From the NCBI RefSeq assembly GCF_037101375.1, contig NZ_AP029019.1, positions 1,922,001-1,986,000 on the forward strand: a stretch of 64,000 nt of DNA. Direction: 5' to 3'. Both the position numbers and the translations under genes were made by a program. A model generated the notes under the pieces. It had not been told where the DNA came from. It saw only the letters and a program-made list of their open reading frames with translations, and did no database searches. Source of the stretch: Acidovorax sp. DW039. Lineage in GTDB: Bacteria > Pseudomonadota > Gammaproteobacteria > Burkholderiales > Burkholderiaceae_C. Shown piece after piece: positions 19,696 to 27,117 of the stretch. The stretch's first letter is position 1. Each line of letters begins with the position of its first letter.

Positions 19696-20490
19696 ATGCG
19701 AAAACTTTCCGTTCTTCGCTGGGGCTTGGCGCTCTGCTGCGGGCTGTGGGCTTTCAGCGGCCACGCGCAGGAAGTGCTGGAGCGCGTCAAAAATGCGGGT
19801 GTGGTGCGTGTCTGCATCTGGCCGGAGTATTACGGCGTAACCCTGCGCCACGCGCGCACTCAAGAGCTTACAGGCATCGATATCGACCTTTCTGCGCAGC
19901 TTGCGTCCGACCTGAAGGTGCGCCTGGAATATGTGGATTCTTCGTTTCCTGCCTTGATTGGTGACCTCACCGGTGACAAATGTGACGTGGCGATGTTCGC
20001 CATCGGTGTGACAGAGCAGCGTGCGGAAAAGCTGCGGTTCACCCAGCCTTACCTGCGCAGCGACATCTACGGCATCACGACCAAAAGCAATCAGGTCATC
20101 CGCCAGTGGGCAGACATTGACAAGCCAGGCGTGCTGGTGGCCGTGCAGGCTGGCACCTTCATGGAGCCTGTGATGGAGCAGCGCCTTCAGCATGCGCAGC
20201 TGGTGCGCATCAAGCTGCCCGCTACCCGCGAGCGGGAGCTGGTGGCGGGCAGGGTCGATGTTTTCATGACCGACTACCCCTACAGCCGACGTTTGCTGGA
20301 CAACGCAGACTGGGCGCGCCTGGTGCCCCCACCCACGCCGTTTTCCGTGATGCCCTACGCCTACGCGGTCAAGCCCGGCGACGCGAAGTGGCTGGCGGTG
20401 ATGGACGAATTTGTCGCTCGCATCAAGCGAGATGGCCGACTTGAGCGCGCAGCCAGCGCCAATGGCCTGGGCCCGATTGTGGTGCGCTGA
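19696..20490 (+). CDS. Periplasmic solute-binding protein (family 3) linked to a kinase
   Basis: 264 aa from the ATG at 19696, which starts a clean signal peptide (MRKLS..., cleavage near SGHA-QE). The mature part follows the amino-acid-type SBP_bac_3 pattern (GVVRVCIWPEYYG, ELTGIDIDLSAQLA, CDVAMFAIGVTEQRAEKLRFTQPY). No ABC permease or ATPase accompanies it. Instead it ends 2 bp before a sensor kinase gene, so it is more likely a ligand-sensing subunit than a transport component. Ligand unknown. Confidence 0.88.
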   Translation: MRKLSVLRWGLALCCGLWAFSGHAQEVLERVKNAGVVRVCIWPEYYGVTLRHARTQELTGIDIDLSAQLASDLKVRLEYVDSSFPALIGDLTGDKCDVAMFAIGVTEQRAEKLRFTQPYLRSDIYGITTKSNQVIRQWADIDKPGVLVAVQAGTFMEPVMEQRLQHAQLVRIKLPATRERELVAGRVDVFMTDYPYSRRLLDNADWARLVPPPTPFSVMPYAYAVKPGDAKWLAVMDEFVARIKRDGRLERAASANGLGPIVVR

Positions 20491-20492
20491 GC

Positions 20493-23030
20493 ATGGCGCG
20501 CAAAGGACCACCTGATCGACCGGACGCAACTGCTGCCGGGCGGTGGAGCCAGGCCAGTACCCTGGTGCTGCTGGTGGGGGCCCTTGCTGCGCTGGCGGCC
20601 ATTCTTGCCGTGGCCTTGCTGGCTGCCAGCGATTTCCGGAGCACGATTGCCGCCAACGAATCGCATGCCGCATTGCTCGCCCGCGTGCTGGAGGACCAGG
20701 CTACGCGCACGCTGGAGTCGGGCGAAATGGCGCTGGAGGCGCTTTCCACCTCACCTGCCTTGCGTGCAGTCAATGCAGATACCGAGCGAACCCAGGCCGC
20801 TCTGAATCAGGCACTGCTTGGCCTGCCCTACCTTCGGTCCATCGCAGTGCTGGATGCGTATGGCAATGTGCTCACGAGCACCAACCCGCGTGAGGCGGGA
20901 TTGCGCGTTGATCTGGAGCGCCTGGGGCCCGTGGGTCCACCCGGGCGCGGCAGCATGGGCTCCCTGGTGATGGGGCGTGGCCTCGCTGCGGTGCGCGCTG
21001 GAGGCAAGGCTGCTGAACCCGCTCCGCCCGGTGTCGCCTTCATTCCTTTGCTGCACGCTTTTGTGGGCGACAGTGGCCGTCCTTTGGTCCTGGTGGGCCT
21101 GGCCAATCCTGACGCGTTTTCCAATTTCCAGTATCTGACCCTGGAGACAGACAGTTTTGAGTCGGTCATCACTACCTACAGGGGAACGGTGCTGGCGGGC
21201 TCTGAAGGCGGTGCCAAGCTGGTGGGCACCTCCGTGGGCAGCATTCCCGTGTTCACCAGTTTTTTGCCAGCCCGTGAGCATGGCATCTATGTAGGGCAGG
21301 GCGCGTTGGGAAGCCAGCAGATACTGGCTTTCCGCACTTCAGGCACAAAGCCTCTGGTGGTGATCGTCGAGCAGTCTTACCGGCAGGCTGCATGGAGTTG
21401 GTTCTACAGCGCTGCAGCCCTGGTAGGGGTAGGCGGCGTGCTGGTGCTCGCGATTCTGGGGCTGACAGCCGCTATCTGGCGCACGGTACGTTTGCGCGAG
21501 GCAGCCCGGCTCGCGGCCGACCAGGCGCAGCAGCGCATCGCCCAGAGTGAGCGTGAGTTGAGCGTGCTCATGCGCAGCGTGCAAGAGCTGATCTTTCGCA
21601 CCGACGTACGCGGCGTGATCACCTACGTCAATGCGCACTGGATGGCTTTTAGCGGCACGCCCGCAGAGCAGGCGATTGGGCGGCGCCTGCAGGACATCGT
21701 AGACCCCGTGAGCCGTGCCGAAGTCACCGCAGCGCTGGACCCGCGTGCTCCCGCAGGTGTCAGGCATTGCCAAGCCATGGTGCGGCTGGCGGATGGCCGT
21801 GAACTGCAGTTTGATGTCGCCTTGGTCGCTCTGCAGGTGGATGGCCAGTTTGCCGGTTTTGCGGGCAGCGCCGTCAATGTCACTGAGCGCTGGGCCGCGC
21901 AGCGCCGCCTGCAGGCGCAAATTGCGTTCCAGAACCTTCTGCTGGACATGAATCCGCTGCCCATATCGGTGACGAACACCGAAGGTGCTGTCGTACAGGT
22001 GAACCGCGCCTGGGAAGAGTACAAGGGCCTGGAGCGTGCAATGGTGGTGGGCCGTCGGCTCACAGGCTTTTTGCCCGCTGATGAGGCCCAGGTGGAGCAA
22101 CTGCACAACGATCAGTTGGTCAGGATGGGCGGGCAGACCTTTTTTGAAACCAAGGTGCTGCATGGTGACGGCGCCCGCAGGGAGACGCGCGTTATCAAGG
22201 CGGCGATTGCAGACGCGCAGAGCAAGGCGTCAGGGGTGCTCACCATTTTTGTGGATGTGAGCGAGTTCCGCCAGGCAGAGCGTGCCACGCAGGAGGCCCG
22301 CCATGCGGCTGAAGAGGCATCCCGGGCCAAGTCCGAATTTGTGGCCAATATGAGTCATGAGTTGCGAACGCCCCTGCAATCGATTCTGGGATTTGCAGAA
22401 CTGGGCATGCTCCGTGGGCGTGCAGAGCCACGGCTTGCGGGCATGTTTGAAGACATTCACTCGGCTGGTCAGCGCATGTTGTCGCTGGTCAACGATCTGC
22501 TGGAGGTTGCCAAGCTTGAGAGCACGGTCGGCACCATTCACCTCGAGCGTATCGACCTGCGCGGGCTCATTCAGCCCGTGGTGCAAGAACTGGAGCCTTT
22601 GCTGACCCGCAACCAGCAGTCCATGCGTGTGGAGCTGTCGGACATGCCTCTCGTGGCCAAAGTGGATCCACTGCGGATGCAGCAGGTATTGCGCAATGTG
22701 TTGGCCAATGCCATCAAGTTTTCTCCCAAGGGCTCAGCCATCCATCTTCAGGGGCGGATGGATTCCCACGGGCAGGTGCATGTGGAAGTGCGTGATGAGG
22801 GGCCTGGCATTCCAGAGGCGGAGCTGGAGTCCATCTTTGAAGCCTTCGTCCAGTCCAGCAAAACCAAGGACGGCTCAGGCGGCACGGGCCTGGGCCTGGC
22901 CATATGCCGAAAGATTGTGGAAGCCATGGGTGGACGTATCTTTGCGCGCAACCGTGAGCCTCGCGGAGCGTCGTTCCACATCGTGTTGCCCGCCAGGGGG
23001 TTTACGGAAACTCAGCCAGCACCTCTGTGA
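20493..23030 (+). CDS. Membrane sensor histidine kinase with periplasmic and two PAS domains
   Basis: 845 aa. A TM helix near residues 22-46, a ~250-residue periplasmic sensor region of Cache-like appearance, and a second TM near 305-330 are followed by two PAS domains (about 355-470 and 480-600). Then come a HisKA domain with H622 (NMSHELRTP) and an HATPase_c domain with N, DEGPGIP, GTGLGLAI boxes. There is no receiver, so phosphate must pass to separate REC proteins; three are encoded next door. It is coupled to the binding-protein gene by a 2-bp gap. Confidence 0.92.
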   Translation: MARKGPPDRPDATAAGRWSQASTLVLLVGALAALAAILAVALLAASDFRSTIAANESHAALLARVLEDQATRTLESGEMALEALSTSPALRAVNADTERTQAALNQALLGLPYLRSIAVLDAYGNVLTSTNPREAGLRVDLERLGPVGPPGRGSMGSLVMGRGLAAVRAGGKAAEPAPPGVAFIPLLHAFVGDSGRPLVLVGLANPDAFSNFQYLTLETDSFESVITTYRGTVLAGSEGGAKLVGTSVGSIPVFTSFLPAREHGIYVGQGALGSQQILAFRTSGTKPLVVIVEQSYRQAAWSWFYSAAALVGVGGVLVLAILGLTAAIWRTVRLREAARLAADQAQQRIAQSERELSVLMRSVQELIFRTDVRGVITYVNAHWMAFSGTPAEQAIGRRLQDIVDPVSRAEVTAALDPRAPAGVRHCQAMVRLADGRELQFDVALVALQVDGQFAGFAGSAVNVTERWAAQRRLQAQIAFQNLLLDMNPLPISVTNTEGAVVQVNRAWEEYKGLERAMVVGRRLTGFLPADEAQVEQLHNDQLVRMGGQTFFETKVLHGDGARRETRVIKAAIADAQSKASGVLTIFVDVSEFRQAERATQEARHAAEEASRAKSEFVANMSHELRTPLQSILGFAELGMLRGRAEPRLAGMFEDIHSAGQRMLSLVNDLLEVAKLESTVGTIHLERIDLRGLIQPVVQELEPLLTRNQQSMRVELSDMPLVAKVDPLRMQQVLRNVLANAIKFSPKGSAIHLQGRMDSHGQVHVEVRDEGPGIPEAELESIFEAFVQSSKTKDGSGGTGLGLAICRKIVEAMGGRIFARNREPRGASFHIVLPARGFTETQPAPL

Positions 23031-23072
23031 GCTGACGTGCCGTGGAACGATCTTTTAGGAAAGCACAAAAAC

Positions 23073-23099
23073 AAAAGCCAACCTCGCGGTTGGCTTTTT
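23073..23099. terminator. Bidirectional intrinsic terminator
   Basis: A perfect 11-bp stem AAAAGCCAACC / GGTTGGCTTTT with TCGC loop and T-runs on both strands. It ends the kinase transcript 43 bp after its stop on the plus strand. On the minus strand it ends the 56-aa gene after 35 bp. Confidence 0.9.
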
Positions 23100-23133
23100 G
23101 GTGTGAGAGCCTGCATGCAGCAGGCCTCTGGCA

Positions 23134-23304
23134 TCAGCCGCCCTTCTTGGAGCGCTTGCCGGGGTTCTTCTTGCTGCGGGTGGCAACGCCACGCTCCAGG
23201 CTGACGCGTTGGCCACGGCCAGGAGTTTGCAGGGTGTAGCCGGGCAGGGGCTGTGGACGGGGAGTGCGCTTGCGGTCAGCTTCAGTAACGATCTTGTTGC
23301 CCAT
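23134..23304 (-). CDS. Small basic conserved-type protein, 56 aa
   Basis: An ATG at 23304 opens 56 codons ending at 23134, too short to be caught by common length cut-offs. The product is strongly basic and Gly/Pro-rich: MGNKIVTEADRKRTPRP at the N-terminus and RSKKNPGKRSKKGG at the C-terminus. This composition suggests nucleic-acid or ribosome association, but no family is certain. The terminator 35 bp downstream and the free intergenic space upstream support a monocistronic real gene. Confidence 0.65.
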   Translation of the reverse strand: MGNKIVTEADRKRTPRPQPLPGYTLQTPGRGQRVSLERGVATRSKKNPGKRSKKGG

Positions 23305-23434
23305 GGCAGGTCTCTAGAAAATGGTGGAAAACCCATATTAGGCCATACCTTGAGAAGCCTCTGCGGAAATGAGTGGCTCGCGACCACAGGCTCTCACCTG
23401 AAAGTGATCATTTGGTGGGTCGGTTTCAAACAGC

Positions 23435-24046
23435 TCAGCTCGCTGGCAAACGGGCAATCACCCGAACCTCAGACTCAGGTTCAGCCCGCAGCAGCAGAGC
23501 TTCTGCAGAGGCTGTATTGGTGCCTGCCAGATCTTGCAGAACGAACATGTGCGTGACCCAGACTTCAAACTGACCCTTGCGTGTGCTGGCCTTCTCCAGC
23601 GCTGCGCGCAGTTCTTTCAGGTGCGCAGCACCCGTGGTCTCTGGTGCTCCGTGGGGTGATCCCAATGCCGCCCACACCTCGGGCGGGCCAAATGCCAGCG
23701 TGGCCGTGTCCACGCATCTGCACCATGGGCTGGACCTGACGGCTGCAGGGCGCAAGCCCCGCTGTGCAAACCACTGCCCTGCGCGGCGGGCCTGCGAGCG
23801 GCCTTCTTCGCTCAGGTTACGCTGCGTGCTGCAATCGCCCAGGCGGAATCCGGGCGGGTCGAATGTGCCTGGCGCCGTGGCATGGCGCATGGCAACGACC
23901 AAGCCACCCTGCTGCACAAGGGCGGGTATGTCCACCGCACCTTGCGCTGCTGCTACCCACGGCCATGCGGCGCAACCGGCGCCCGCGGCCAGCACTGACC
24001 GCCGGGGCAGGAGTTTGCTGCTTTCAGACCAGCGGTTCGAAGGCAT
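23435..24046 (-). CDS. Secreted histidine-phosphatase-superfamily protein
   Basis: 203 aa from the ATG at 24046. The N-terminus has a twin-arginine-type signal (LLPRRSVLAAGAG...AAAQG). The mature part carries the RHA catalytic motif of branch-1 histidine phosphatases (VVAMRHATAPG, His55), a second-phase Arg in SSPWCRCVDTA, and the later His in VWVTHMFVL. Substrate unknown. Its start lies 23 bp inside the preceding metallo-hydrolase gene, so the two are likely co-translated and both exported. Confidence 0.82.
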   Translation of the reverse strand: MPSNRWSESSKLLPRRSVLAAGAGCAAWPWVAAAQGAVDIPALVQQGGLVVAMRHATAPGTFDPPGFRLGDCSTQRNLSEEGRSQARRAGQWFAQRGLRPAAVRSSPWCRCVDTATLAFGPPEVWAALGSPHGAPETTGAAHLKELRAALEKASTRKGQFEVWVTHMFVLQDLAGTNTASAEALLLRAEPESEVRVIARLPAS

Positions 24047-24992
24047 AGCCGTTACCGGACGCGGCCATCTTCCCAAATGCAGGGAAGGGGAAGTGGAAGC
24101 CGCCCACTAACGCCTTGGTGGAGGTGACCCGCGCAAACACCTCACGGCGCACCTTGCGGGCTGCCTCTGCGTCCATGTCAAAGGTCACAGCCCAATCGGG
24201 GTTGCGTGCAAACAGTGCAGGCACGTTGGTCAGGTCCGCCAGGTAGAAAAAGTTCTGGCCCGCCGAGCTGACTTCAAACAGGGTGTGCCCCGGCGTGTGG
24301 CCGTAGGCAGCCACCGAGCGGATGCCTGGAACTACTTCGCTGCCTGCGGCAAAAGGCACCAGCATGTCGGCAGGCATGCCCACAAAAGTGCGCCGAACGT
24401 TCTCAAAGGCAGGCTTCATTCCGGCTGGTGCAGCGGCCATGCGTGCATCGTCCATCCAGAAGGCCTGCTCTGCTGCAGGCACCATGACCTTGGCCTTGGG
24501 GAAGAGCAACTCGCCCGCCTTGTTGCGCAGGCCGTTGATGTGATCTCCGTGGAAGTGACTGATCAGCACCGTGTCGATATCAGACGCAGGCACCCCCGCG
24601 GCACGCAGGTTTTCGAGCAGCTTGCCTGCATTCGGTCCACCAAAATCACCCAGGCCTGTATCGATCAGCACTTTGCGGCCCCCCGCGATCACCACAAAGG
24701 GGGTAAAGGGAACATCGATGTAGTCGGTGGGAAGCCCCTGCGAAGCCAGCAGGGCCCGCACCTCGGCCAACGGCGCGTTTTTGACGAATTCCTCACCCAA
24801 GGGGCGGCGGGCGATCCCGTCGATCACCGCAATCACCTCCACGTCTCCCACCTTGGTGCGGCGAAACCCTGGAGAGGGCAGGGCGGGCGTGCCCAGGTTG
24901 GGTGCGTTCTGCGCCCACACTGGCACAAATGACCCTGCAGCGTAGGCGCAGACACCCAGGCTGGCACTCAGAAATTGACGTCTTTTCAGCAT
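24024..24992 (-). CDS. Exported MBL-fold metallo-hydrolase
   Basis: 322 aa with a Tat-like leader (MLKRRQFLSASLG...VWAQ). The metallo-beta-lactamase-fold motif HxHxDH is SHFHGDH (H146, H148, D150, H151). Additional metal ligands lie in GHTPGHT and YLADLTN. Family members include lactonases and quorum-quenching enzymes, but the substrate cannot be fixed from sequence. It overlaps the histidine-phosphatase gene by 23 bp. Confidence 0.87.
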   Translation of the reverse strand: MLKRRQFLSASLGVCAYAAGSFVPVWAQNAPNLGTPALPSPGFRRTKVGDVEVIAVIDGIARRPLGEEFVKNAPLAEVRALLASQGLPTDYIDVPFTPFVVIAGGRKVLIDTGLGDFGGPNAGKLLENLRAAGVPASDIDTVLISHFHGDHINGLRNKAGELLFPKAKVMVPAAEQAFWMDDARMAAAPAGMKPAFENVRRTFVGMPADMLVPFAAGSEVVPGIRSVAAYGHTPGHTLFEVSSAGQNFFYLADLTNVPALFARNPDWAVTFDMDAEAARKVRREVFARVTSTKALVGGFHFPFPAFGKMAASGNGYAFEPLV

Positions 24993-25119
24993 CGATACTC
25001 TCCAGTCGTTAAATGAACCGTGAAGTTTCGCAATGTAACGTGCGTCCTGATGCTGTCACGATCCCCTGCACTAAGCCCCACGAAGGCGCGGGTTTTTGAG
25101 GCAGCGTGTCCTTGAGAGC

Positions 25120-25485
25120 CTAAGCACCGAAGGCTGCCCGGAATTCTTCGCAGAACTGTGGGTTGCCACTGATCGACAGCGTCAGCGTGGTGCGAGGCGC
25201 ACCGGGAGGGCCCGAGTGCCGTTCAATGCGCCCCGTGGAGGGGTGAAAGCTCACCGTCATGGGGGTGCTGATTTCCTCCACACCCTGCAGGTCATAGTGC
25301 CAGTCTCCACCTTCCTCAGCAGGGGCGGGGCCTTCGGGAAACTGTTGCGTGCACCAGCCCAGCACCTGCGCAATTTCGTTCTGTAGAGCATCCCATTGAT
25401 GGGGCGCGACGCTGGCCATGGCATCGAAAGTGCCCGTGCCTTCATAGTCTTCGCTGTAGTCAAAATCCAGATAGCTGAGGTTCAT
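25120..25485 (-). CDS. Hypothetical acidic protein, 121 aa
   Basis: I do not recognise a family. The ATG at 25485 gives 121 aa, rich in Asp/Glu at the start (SYLDFDYSEDYEGTGTFDAM). It is otherwise globular-looking, with no signal peptide or membrane segment. The open frame runs back to 25602, but that extension is Arg-rich and overlaps the divergent ABC gene leader. Codon use matches the neighbours, supporting a real gene. Confidence 0.6.
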   Translation of the reverse strand: MNLSYLDFDYSEDYEGTGTFDAMASVAPHQWDALQNEIAQVLGWCTQQFPEGPAPAEEGGDWHYDLQGVEEISTPMTVSFHPSTGRIERHSGPPGAPRTTLTLSISGNPQFCEEFRAAFGA

Positions 25486-25646
25486 GTCGAGAAAATCGGA
25501 GCGTTGGCGGAATCGAAGGCACGATTGTCCGCTCTGCCGTATTCGCGCCAGCCGTCGCACAATCTCTGCGCCGCTTGAGCCAGGACCCGGAGCGTTCCAC
25601 AAGGGGCTTGGTGGTTTATTGCTTTCGGTTAATCGGTCTTCTTTCC

Positions 25647-26285
25647 ATGACTTCTACTACCCCGTTGCTGCGCGTTGACAAGCTGCATTTCAGTTACCCC
25701 GATCGTGCGGTGTTCAGCGGTCTCAGCTTTGATTGGACGCCGGGGCTGGCGTGTGTTTGTGGTGATGAAAGCACCGGCAAGACGACGCTGCTGCGCCTTT
25801 TGGCGGGTGAGCTTTCTCCCTCTGAGGGACATATCTCGCTGGGCGAGCGGCGTGAAGGAAGCTCCGCGCAAGCCCTTGCTCAGCAAGTGTTTTATGCAGA
25901 TCCTCGCTCCTCGTTGCTCGATCCAAGTCTTGCGCAGGATTGGCTGGCCTCCCAGGCGGCGCGCTATCCCACCTGGGACGCGCAGGCCCTGGCAGAGCAT
26001 GTGCAGGGATTCGGGCTGACTGAGCATCTGCCAAAACCGTTTTTCGCCCTCTCCACCGGCACCCGCCGCAAGGTGTGCCAGGCTGCAGCCTTGGCCAGCG
26101 GTGCTGCTTTGACGTTGATGGATGACCCCCATGCGGGGCTCGACAAACCATCCTTGCGCTATCTGGCCGAGGCGCTTGCGAAAACGGTGCAACTGTCCCG
26201 TATCGTGGTGGTTGCACATTACGAAACCTTGCCGGGTGTGCCGTGGGATCAGGTTCTGACCCTCAGGCCCGTTGGTTCGGTCTAG
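25647..26285 (+). CDS. Solitary ABC-type ATPase
   Basis: 212 aa from the ATG at 25647. Walker A GDESTGKTT (39-47), a signature-like LSTGTRRKV and Walker B LTLMDDP followed by AGLD are visible. Two departures are notable: the signature lacks the usual GGQ, and the residue after the Walker B Asp, normally the catalytic Glu, is Asp. No permease or binding protein is adjacent; the downstream gene is a LysE exporter. It could serve a distant transporter or a non-transport role. Confidence 0.8.
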   Translation: MTSTTPLLRVDKLHFSYPDRAVFSGLSFDWTPGLACVCGDESTGKTTLLRLLAGELSPSEGHISLGERREGSSAQALAQQVFYADPRSSLLDPSLAQDWLASQAARYPTWDAQALAEHVQGFGLTEHLPKPFFALSTGTRRKVCQAAALASGAALTLMDDPHAGLDKPSLRYLAEALAKTVQLSRIVVVAHYETLPGVPWDQVLTLRPVGSV

Positions 26286-26361
26286 TCTTCCCGCCGGTCA
26301 TTCACCCCACAACCCCGCAACGGCCGCGCAGCCCCTACACTCATCGGCTGGAGGTTTCACC

Positions 26362-26994
26362 ATGGATGCCCTGCTCTTTGTTCCGGTCGCTGTTGCCATT
26401 GCTCTCACCCCCGGGCCCAACAATTTTTGTGGACTCAATAACGGCATCCGCGCGGGGGTAGGTTCCGCTCTGGTGGCCACCGTAGGGCGGGTGGCGGCCT
26501 TCACCATCTTTCTCACCATTTCAGCCGTGGGGCTGGGCGCCATGCTGCTGGCGTCTGAAACGGCTTTCACTGTGGTCAAGTGGGTTGGTGCCTGTTACCT
26601 GTTCTGGCTGGGCTGGCGGGCGTGGCGCAGCCGTGAGTTCGGGGGGCTGCAAATGCTGGACAACGGGCAAGTGGGCTCCAGCAACGAGCCGGTGCAGATA
26701 CGTGCCTTGATCGCCCAGGAATTCTTGCTCGGCATCACCAACCCCAAAGCCATCGTGCTGTTTGCGGCCATCTTCCCGCAGTTCATCGACGCTACACGTC
26801 CCGCCTCTTCGCAGTTTCTGGTGCTGGGCTCCATTTATCTGATGGCCGAATTTGTTTCCACTGCGGTGTATGCCACTTGCGGTCGGCAGATACGCCGCTT
26901 CATCCGTACATCGCGCGGCGTGGTGCGCCTGAACAAAGCCACCGGTGGCTTCTTCATGGGAGCGGGTGGTCTGCTGCTGGCCAGCCAGCGCTGA
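26362..26994 (+). CDS. LysE/RhtB-family amino acid exporter
   Basis: 210 aa from the ATG at 26362, which follows a strong GGAGG seven bases upstream. It has about six hydrophobic segments and the diagnostic ALTPGPNN motif near residue 15, plus NPKAIVLFAAIFPQF. These inner-membrane proteins export amino acids such as lysine, threonine or homoserine lactones; the substrate is not predictable. It is 76 bp downstream of the ABC ATPase and upstream of the RND operon. Confidence 0.9.
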   Translation: MDALLFVPVAVAIALTPGPNNFCGLNNGIRAGVGSALVATVGRVAAFTIFLTISAVGLGAMLLASETAFTVVKWVGACYLFWLGWRAWRSREFGGLQMLDNGQVGSSNEPVQIRALIAQEFLLGITNPKAIVLFAAIFPQFIDATRPASSQFLVLGSIYLMAEFVSTAVYATCGRQIRRFIRTSRGVVRLNKATGGFFMGAGGLLLASQR

Positions 26995-26998
26995 TCAG

Positions 26999-27032
26999 TT
27001 ACCGGGCGCATGTATTTTTGTCGCCCCGGTAA
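26999..27032. promoter_or_regulatory. Inverted repeat in front of the RND pump operon
   Basis: TTACCGGG and CCCCGGTAA (a 9-bp arm with one bulge) flank a T-rich loop containing ATGTATTTTTGTC. It could be a weak terminator for the LysE gene or an operator of the efflux operon. No U-tract follows, so an operator or mRNA hairpin is as likely. Confidence 0.4.
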
Positions 27033-27117
27033 AGGTCCTGTAAATCCATGCCCTCGCTTGCCCTGTGGGGGCAGGTGCGTGGCTACCATACGGCACCGGT
27101 TTCACTTCTGCCTCTCC

